Part shown: positions 59,811 through 64,000 of the stretch, one piece after another | Position numbering within the stretch: position 1 is the first letter of the stretch | How the letters are laid out: each line of letters starts with the position of its first letter | DNA from: an uncultured Dehalococcoidia bacterium | GTDB taxonomy: Bacteria; Chloroflexota; Dehalococcoidia; Lucifugimonadales; UBA3495 | Direction: 5' to 3' | DNA: 64,000 nucleotides | Assembly (NCBI GenBank): GCA_951813535.1 | Contig: OX638345.1 | Location: 261,029 to 325,028, forward strand | The notes under the pieces: model-generated | The model's database searches: none | Told to the model about the DNA's origin: nothing | What the model saw: only the letters and a program-made list of their open reading frames with translations | Made by a program: the position numbers and the translations under genes

Positions 59811-59819
59811 TGTTATACT
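59811..59819 (+). promoter_or_regulatory. Candidate extended -10 promoter of hflK
   Basis: tgttatact matches the extended -10 pattern TGnTATAAT in eight of nine positions. It lies about 118 bp before the hflK ATG. A ttgaca at 59888-59893 is an alternative -35 but has no good -10 behind it. Confidence 0.4.
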
Positions 59820-59936
59820 GTCTCGGCCAACCGTCCTAAAATCGTACTGCCTAACGCTGATTGCGTCGGTCAAACCGAATAAACGGGTTGACATCGACCA
59901 GGTATCATACCGCACTTAAACAAAGGACCCTTTCAT

Positions 59937-61028
59937 ATGTTCACACCCGGGGGAGGTCAACAACCGCCTCGTCAACCCGAATTCGACCTAGAACAACTCC
60001 TCGGTCGCGTACGCGGCATGTTTGGTGGCTCCGGTGGACGCCTTGGCGGCGGAAACCTGAGCATTTTGATTCTGGCCGTGGTCGCCCTGCTGATAATCAT
60101 CTGGGCCGCCACCGGCGTGTACACGGTGAGCCCCGGTGAGAATGCCGCGCTGCGGTTGTTCGGAGCCGTCCAGGGCGCGCCCGTATCGGAAGAAGGTCTC
60201 CACTGGTGGTGGCCCTCGCCGGTGGGCAACAAGGACGTGGTGCTGGTCACCGAAACGCGGCGCATGGAGCTGGGGTTCCGTTCCAACGACGCCGCCGTCA
60301 ACACCCCATTCCTCGACGAGGCCCTGATGATTTCAGGCGACCTCAACATCGTTGACGTTCAGATGGTGGTGCAGTACCGCATCAGCAACCTGAACAACTT
60401 CCTGTTCAAGGTTGACGACCCCGGCGAGCCCGTGCGCGGCATACCGGAGGGACGCCCCGACGGGCGGACCCTGAAGGACGGCGCGGAAGCCGCCCTGCGT
60501 TTGGTGGTGGGCCAACGGTCCATCGACGACGTGCTGGTGCGGGGTCGTGAGTTGGTGGAAACCGACACCCGCGCACGGTTGCAGGCCATCCTCGACGAAT
60601 ACGAAGCTGGCGTCGAGGTCATCTCGGTGCAGTTGCAGGACGTGAAGGCGCCGGAAGAAGTGCGCGACGCGTTCGACGACGTGCTGAGAGGCCGCCAGGA
60701 GCGGGAGACCCGCATCAACCAGGCCCGCGCCTATGCCGAAGACATCATCCCGCGCGCTAACGGTGACGCTCAGCGTATTATCGAAGCGGCGGAAGCATTC
60801 AAGCGCGCCCGCATCGAAACCGCCAACGGTGAGTCGGCGCGTTTTGTATCGGTACTCAACGAGTACCAGAGTTCTCCCGAAGTGACTCGCCAGCGCCTTT
60901 ACCTGGAGGCGCTGGAAAACGTCTTCCCGGGCGTTACCAAGATAATCGTCGACCCCGACACCGAACCGGTGCTCATTCTGGGACAGGACGGAAACGTCAT
61001 ACCTGCCCCCATCGGTCCCAACCCGTAG
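59937..61028 (+). CDS. hflK: FtsH-regulating membrane protein HflK
   Basis: The 363-residue protein has a Gly/Pro-rich N-terminus (FTPGGGQQPPRQPEFDLEQL), one transmembrane helix (about residues 42-60, SILILAVVALLIIIWAATGV) and a long SPFH/band-7 domain (YTVSPGENAALRLFGAVQ, then GLHWWWPSPVGNKDVVLVTE). It forms with HflC a periplasm-facing cage around FtsH that limits access of substrates. The ATG follows aaggaccc. hflC starts 47 bp later. Confidence 0.95.
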   Translation: MFTPGGGQQPPRQPEFDLEQLLGRVRGMFGGSGGRLGGGNLSILILAVVALLIIIWAATGVYTVSPGENAALRLFGAVQGAPVSEEGLHWWWPSPVGNKDVVLVTETRRMELGFRSNDAAVNTPFLDEALMISGDLNIVDVQMVVQYRISNLNNFLFKVDDPGEPVRGIPEGRPDGRTLKDGAEAALRLVVGQRSIDDVLVRGRELVETDTRARLQAILDEYEAGVEVISVQLQDVKAPEEVRDAFDDVLRGRQERETRINQARAYAEDIIPRANGDAQRIIEAAEAFKRARIETANGESARFVSVLNEYQSSPEVTRQRLYLEALENVFPGVTKIIVDPDTEPVLILGQDGNVIPAPIGPNP

Positions 61029-61075
61029 CCGCAGGTAATCCAGACTGACCGTCTCTCATCCCCGGAGAATCCCCA

Positions 61076-62029
61076 ATGCGAAATTTGATAATCGTCGCCA
61101 TCGTCATCATCGTCGGACTGGTCGTGCTGCGCCAGGCCCTCTACGTGGTCGACGTCACCGAGCAGGTCATCATCCTCCGCTTCGGCGAGGTGGTGGACAC
61201 CAAAACTCAACCGGGTTTGAGCGTCAAGGCGCCGTTCGTGGACACCGTTGTCCGGTTGGACAAGCGGATCCTGCGGATTGACGCGCCGCCGGTGTCCATG
61301 CCCGACCAGGACAAGGAAAACCTGGTGATCGACATCTACGCTCGATACCGGATCACGGATCCGGTGCAGTTCCGGAAGACTCTGCAAACGGAGGGCAACG
61401 CCCGCAGCCGCCTCGGCGACATCGTCACATCCACCCTGCGCGACCGGGTGGCCCTGCGCGACCGCACCGATATCATCGGCGCCAAGCCGCTGGTTGACGA
61501 AGACGACAATCCCGTCGTTGACGAAGAGGGTCTGCCTCTAGTGGAAGGGCAGGAAACCCGAACCGAAATCCTCGATGAGGTGCTCAGCGAAGTGCGCGAC
61601 AATACCCAGCGGGACAATTTCGGCATCCAGATAATCGACGTGCGCATCAAGCGCGCCGACTTCCCGGAAGCCGTCACCGCGTCCATCTACACCAGGATGC
61701 GAGCCGAGCGTAACCGTATTGCCGCCCGATTCCGCGCTCAGGGTGAGGAGCAGGACCGCATAATCCGCGCCGAAACCGACCGTAACCGCGACGTCATCCT
61801 GGCCGTAGCCGAGCGCGAGTCCAACAAGCGGCGGGGTGAAGGTGAGGCCGAGGCCATCAGCATCCTGGCCGAAGCGCTGAACCGCGACCCGGAACTGTTC
61901 GCCTTCCTGCGCAGCCTGGAGGCCTACCAGAACATCATTCGCCAACAGGACACGATCATCATGTCTTCAGACGCACCGCTGTTCGACTACCTGGTCGGCC
62001 CCGCCCTGCCGCCGACGGCGGGCAATTAG
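61076..62029 (+). CDS. hflC: FtsH-regulating membrane protein HflC
   Basis: The 317-residue protein has one N-terminal transmembrane helix (about residues 3-21, NLIIVAIVIIVGLVVLRQ), then the band-7 domain (YVVDVTEQVIILRFGEVVDT) and the coiled coil MRAERNRIAARFRAQGEEQD. The strand FGIQIIDVRIKRADFPEAV is typical of HflC. It contains an insertion of about 25 acidic residues (KPLVDEDDNPVVDEEGLPLV), which is not in the E. coli protein as far as I recall. The ATG follows ggag. Confidence 0.95.
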   Translation: MRNLIIVAIVIIVGLVVLRQALYVVDVTEQVIILRFGEVVDTKTQPGLSVKAPFVDTVVRLDKRILRIDAPPVSMPDQDKENLVIDIYARYRITDPVQFRKTLQTEGNARSRLGDIVTSTLRDRVALRDRTDIIGAKPLVDEDDNPVVDEEGLPLVEGQETRTEILDEVLSEVRDNTQRDNFGIQIIDVRIKRADFPEAVTASIYTRMRAERNRIAARFRAQGEEQDRIIRAETDRNRDVILAVAERESNKRRGEGEAEAISILAEALNRDPELFAFLRSLEAYQNIIRQQDTIIMSSDAPLFDYLVGPALPPTAGN

Positions 62030-62063
62030 CGCAAGATCCACCGCCAAAAAGGCGCGCCGATCG

Positions 62064-62095
62064 ATAGCCGGGACACCTCGAATAGCCGGGACACC
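62064..62095 (+). repeat. 18-bp direct repeat before the Uma2 tandem
   Basis: The 14-base unit atagccgggacacc occurs at 62064-62077 and 62082-62095. The second copy ends two bases before the ATG of the first Uma2 gene and so takes the place of the ribosome-binding site. Confidence 0.9.
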
Positions 62096-62097
62096 GC

Positions 62098-62766
62098 ATG
62101 ACCACCAGGTCGAAGGAACCAGCGGTCGCTGCTCAACCCGCTGCTGAAGCGTGCGCGGAACCCACCGGTTCCGTCGTGCTACGTCTTGATGCCCTGGGAT
62201 TTGATTTTCGCGCCGTCGACTTCCCGACGCGGTTCATCGAGTTCTGCGAAGCCAATGACGACTACGACATGGAAGTTAACGAGGCCGGGGAGTTGGTAAT
62301 TCTGCCTATGGTGGGTTTCAGGGGGAACCGACGGGAACATTACCTAAACGTCTTCATGGGCAACTGGGAAATGGCCAACGGAGGCGTCAGCGCCTCGCAG
62401 ACCAGCCGGTTCCGTCTCGCATCCGGGGCAATCCGCGGACCCGACGCCGCCTGGATCACGCAGGAACGTTATGATGCCGCCACCGAGGAAGAACGCGAAA
62501 CCGTCTTCCCCGGCGCGCCTGATTTCGTTGTCGAGATCAGATCCCGCACCGACAACCTTGCTCCATTGCAGCGCAAGATGCAGCTCTGGATGGACGGCGG
62601 CGCTCGCCTGGGCTGGCTCATCGACCCGCCCAACCGTCGCGTCTACGTCTACCGCGCCGGCCAGCCGGAGCCGGAAGCGTTGGAAGACCCGGAGACCCTG
62701 GACGGCGAGGAGGTTCTGCCGGGTTTCTCTTTCGGCGTGCGGCAGTACATCTTCGACATGCAATAG
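62098..62766 (+). CDS. Uma2-family (DUF820) protein, tandem copy 1
   Basis: The 222-residue product has GELVILPMVGFRGNRREHYL, then ASGAIRGPDAAWITQERYDA, GAPDFVVEIRSRTDNLAPLQ and the closing VLPGFSFGVRQYIFDMQ. The PD-(D/E)XK-like core is Asp-Phe-Val-Val-Glu-Ile-Arg. It follows hflC by 68 bp, but no functional tie to it is evident. No Shine-Dalgarno box precedes the ATG. The downstream copy is nearly identical from about residue 100. Confidence 0.9.
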   Translation: MTTRSKEPAVAAQPAAEACAEPTGSVVLRLDALGFDFRAVDFPTRFIEFCEANDDYDMEVNEAGELVILPMVGFRGNRREHYLNVFMGNWEMANGGVSASQTSRFRLASGAIRGPDAAWITQERYDAATEEERETVFPGAPDFVVEIRSRTDNLAPLQRKMQLWMDGGARLGWLIDPPNRRVYVYRAGQPEPEALEDPETLDGEEVLPGFSFGVRQYIFDMQ

Positions 62767-62778
62767 CCGACGCTTGCC

Positions 62779-63453
62779 ATGACCACAGCGCCCAAATCAC
62801 CGGCTGCGCGCGGGTCGTCAGCATCTGCCACTGAACACAGCGCGGAACCGACCGGCTCCGTTGTGCTGCGTCTTGACGCTCTGGGCCTTGATTTTCGGGC
62901 CGCCGATTTCCCGTCCCGGTTCATCGAGTTCTGCGAAGCCAACGACGACTACGAAATGGAAGTGAACGAGGCGGGGGAGTTGGTGATTCTGCCCATGGTA
63001 GGTTTCAGAGGCAACCGTCAGGAAACGGAGACGAACATTGAGTTGGGGATATGGCAGCGGGCCAACGGAGGAGTGAACGCCTCTCAGACCAGCCGGTTCC
63101 GCCTCGCATCCGGGGCAATTCGAGGACCCGACGCCGCCTGGATCACCCAGGAACGTTATGACGCCGCCACCGAGGAAGAGCGCGAGACCGTCTTCCCCGG
63201 CGCGCCTGACTTCGTCGTCGAGATCCGCTCCCGCACCGATAACCTTGCTCCATTGCAGCGCAAGATGCAGCTCTGGATGGACGGCGGCGCACGCCTGGGC
63301 TGGCTCATCGACCCGCCCAACCGTCGCGTCTACGTCTACCGCGTGGGACAACCAGAGCCGGAAGCGCTGGAAGACCCGGAGACGCTGGATGGCGAGGACG
63401 TACTTGCCGGCTTTTCCTTCCAAGTGCGACAGTACATCTTCGACATGCAATAG
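62779..63453 (+). CDS. Uma2-family (DUF820) protein, tandem copy 2
   Basis: The 224-residue duplicate of the preceding gene. The first 30 residues and the strip around ETETNIELGIWQRANGGVNA differ clearly from copy 1, while ASGAIRGPDAAWITQERYDA to the C-terminus is nearly identical at protein and DNA level, so gene conversion or a recent duplication is likely. It starts 12 bp after the stop of copy 1. The stop codon is part of the terminator stem. Confidence 0.9.
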   Translation: MTTAPKSPAARGSSASATEHSAEPTGSVVLRLDALGLDFRAADFPSRFIEFCEANDDYEMEVNEAGELVILPMVGFRGNRQETETNIELGIWQRANGGVNASQTSRFRLASGAIRGPDAAWITQERYDAATEEERETVFPGAPDFVVEIRSRTDNLAPLQRKMQLWMDGGARLGWLIDPPNRRVYVYRVGQPEPEALEDPETLDGEDVLAGFSFQVRQYIFDMQ

Positions 63454-63482
63454 GGCGGGTTAGAAACCCGCCCCAGTCTTTT
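63453..63482 (+). terminator. Rho-independent terminator, gggcgggtt type
   Basis: Eight-pair stem gggcgggt/acccgccc with loop tagaa followed by cagtctttt. The stem begins with the last base of the Uma2 stop codon. Same hairpin family as at 27.27 and 59.17 kb. Confidence 0.85.
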
Positions 63483-63517
63483 GGATCCGATCCGTGGGAT
63501 CCGATCCGTTCCCGGCG

Positions 63518-64000
63518 TCAGCGTCCCGCGATCCTCCGTCCCTCTACCAGGCCTCCGGCTGTCCGTGTGGGCGCGGTGATCAGGATGCTGAACCCCTGCT
63601 CCAAGCGCATGGGGACCTCCTCAGCGGTGCAACCCACGGCGCAGGGCACTCCCGCGTTCTTGCAGGTCTCCAGGATCCGCAGCAGCATCTCCTGCACCTC
63701 GGGGTGGCCGGCGTTGCCCTTGTGACCCAGCGCGACGGACATGTCGCCCGGGCCGGCCCAGACGGCGCCGATGCCCTTGACCTGGCTCAGAATGTCCGGC
63801 AGGTTCCGCACGCCGGTGGGCTCCTCGACGATGCCCATGAGCAGCATGTTGCCGTCGGGGTCCAGGGGCCACAGGTCGGCGGCGTCGTAGTACTCGCCGG
63901 CGGAGAGTCCCCAATAGCGCGGCGCGATGCGCTGCCACCAGCCCCGCTCGCCGTGGGGCTCGAAGTCGGCCACGCCCGGCACCTGCGGATACCGCGCCGA
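63518..64000 (-). CDS. HpcH/HpaI-family aldolase, C-terminal part (cut by window edge)
   Basis: The frame is open to the right edge, giving the last 160 residues. The segment LLMGIVEEPTGVRNLPDILS, then VKGIGAVWAGPGDMSVALGH and HPEVQEMLLRILETCKNAGV belongs to the HpcH/HpaI (citrate lyase beta-like) aldolases. The Glu in VEEP and the Asp in GPGDMS match the metal-binding and substrate-binding positions. These class II aldolases split or join pyruvate and an aldehyde. Start codon and about 100 N-terminal residues lie outside the window. Confidence 0.88.
   Translation of the reverse strand, partial: SARYPQVPGVADFEPHGERGWWQRIAPRYWGLSAGEYYDAADLWPLDPDGNMLLMGIVEEPTGVRNLPDILSQVKGIGAVWAGPGDMSVALGHKGNAGHPEVQEMLLRILETCKNAGVPCAVGCTAEEVPMRLEQGFSILITAPTRTAGGLVEGRRIAGR

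Noticed and set aside
1-64000. tRNA, rRNA and transposase genes
   Set aside because: No cloverleaf-like segment, rRNA core sequence or DDE/serine/tyrosine transposase motif was found by eye; a covariance-model scan could still find a tRNA that I missed.

Overview
The window is a GC-rich, densely coded stretch of a bacterial chromosome. No rRNA, tRNA, CRISPR array or transposase was recognised by eye. Gene content (F420/LLM-type flavin oxidoreductases, acyl-CoA dehydrogenases, GlcG-like protein, six Uma2-family genes, PaREP1-like genes, many solitary or paired toxin-antitoxin modules, anaerobic-type late cobalamin genes) is most like a Chloroflexota genome, for example the Dehalococcoidia/SAR202 side. 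That placement is inference from gene families, not from a phylogenetic marker.

Layout. 1-12.8 kb: catabolic/redox enzymes (two LLM oxidoreductases, aldo/keto reductase, alpha/beta hydrolase, two acyl-CoA dehydrogenases) mixed with small accessory modules: a truncated HicB, a membrane protein plus PD-(D/E)XK-like gene pair, a VapBC-like pair, a degenerate MNT/HEPN pair and two PaREP1-like genes. 12.9-17.8 kb: a complete type III restriction-modification operon (mod-res). 17.9-24.1 kb: a MoxR-DUF58-transglutaminase operon interrupted by two tandem HicB/HicA-like cassettes. 24.3-29.1 kb: an unrecognised 507-residue protein, an O6-alkylguanine transferase, a Phd/PIN pair, a Uma2 gene and a DUF1330 gene. 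29.1-41.9 kb: aldehyde dehydrogenase, secreted trypsin-like protease, split pentapeptide-repeat pair, SDR, divergent DUF2203/trmI, an AcuC-like deacetylase, a DUF4365 two-gene cassette and a class III aminotransferase. 42-53.8 kb: a minus-strand cobalamin cluster (cobB, cobO, cobT, cobS, cbiB, cobD, cobC) led by a cobalamin riboswitch with its own intrinsic terminator, interleaved with three Uma2 genes and followed by an antitoxin/PIN pair. 54-64 kb: PPOX-family protein, fused MNT-HEPN protein, L-asparaginase-like protein, the ftsH-hflK-hflC membrane quality-control genes, a tandem Uma2 duplication and a truncated HpcH/HpaI aldolase at the right edge.

Repeats matter here. Seven copies of a roughly 166-bp, MITE-like inverted-repeat element sit in intergenic gaps in both orientations and in at least two internal subtypes. 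A second, shorter inverted-repeat family (three copies) and a 26-bp REP-like motif (three copies) are also present. Two cases of recent local sequence movement are visible inside genes: the PIN gene at 42.8 kb ends in a 51-bp copy of the 3' end of cobC, and the 3' end of the DUF2203 gene together with its downstream DNA is duplicated in decayed form just beyond the neighbouring SDR gene.

Best candidates for undescribed systems: the riboswitch-controlled ChuX/HutX-like gene heading the cobalamin operon, the DUF4365 plus 391-residue pair at 38.7-40.4 kb, the membrane-anchored protein plus nuclease-like pair at 3.4-4.2 kb, and the solitary 507-residue protein at 24.3 kb.
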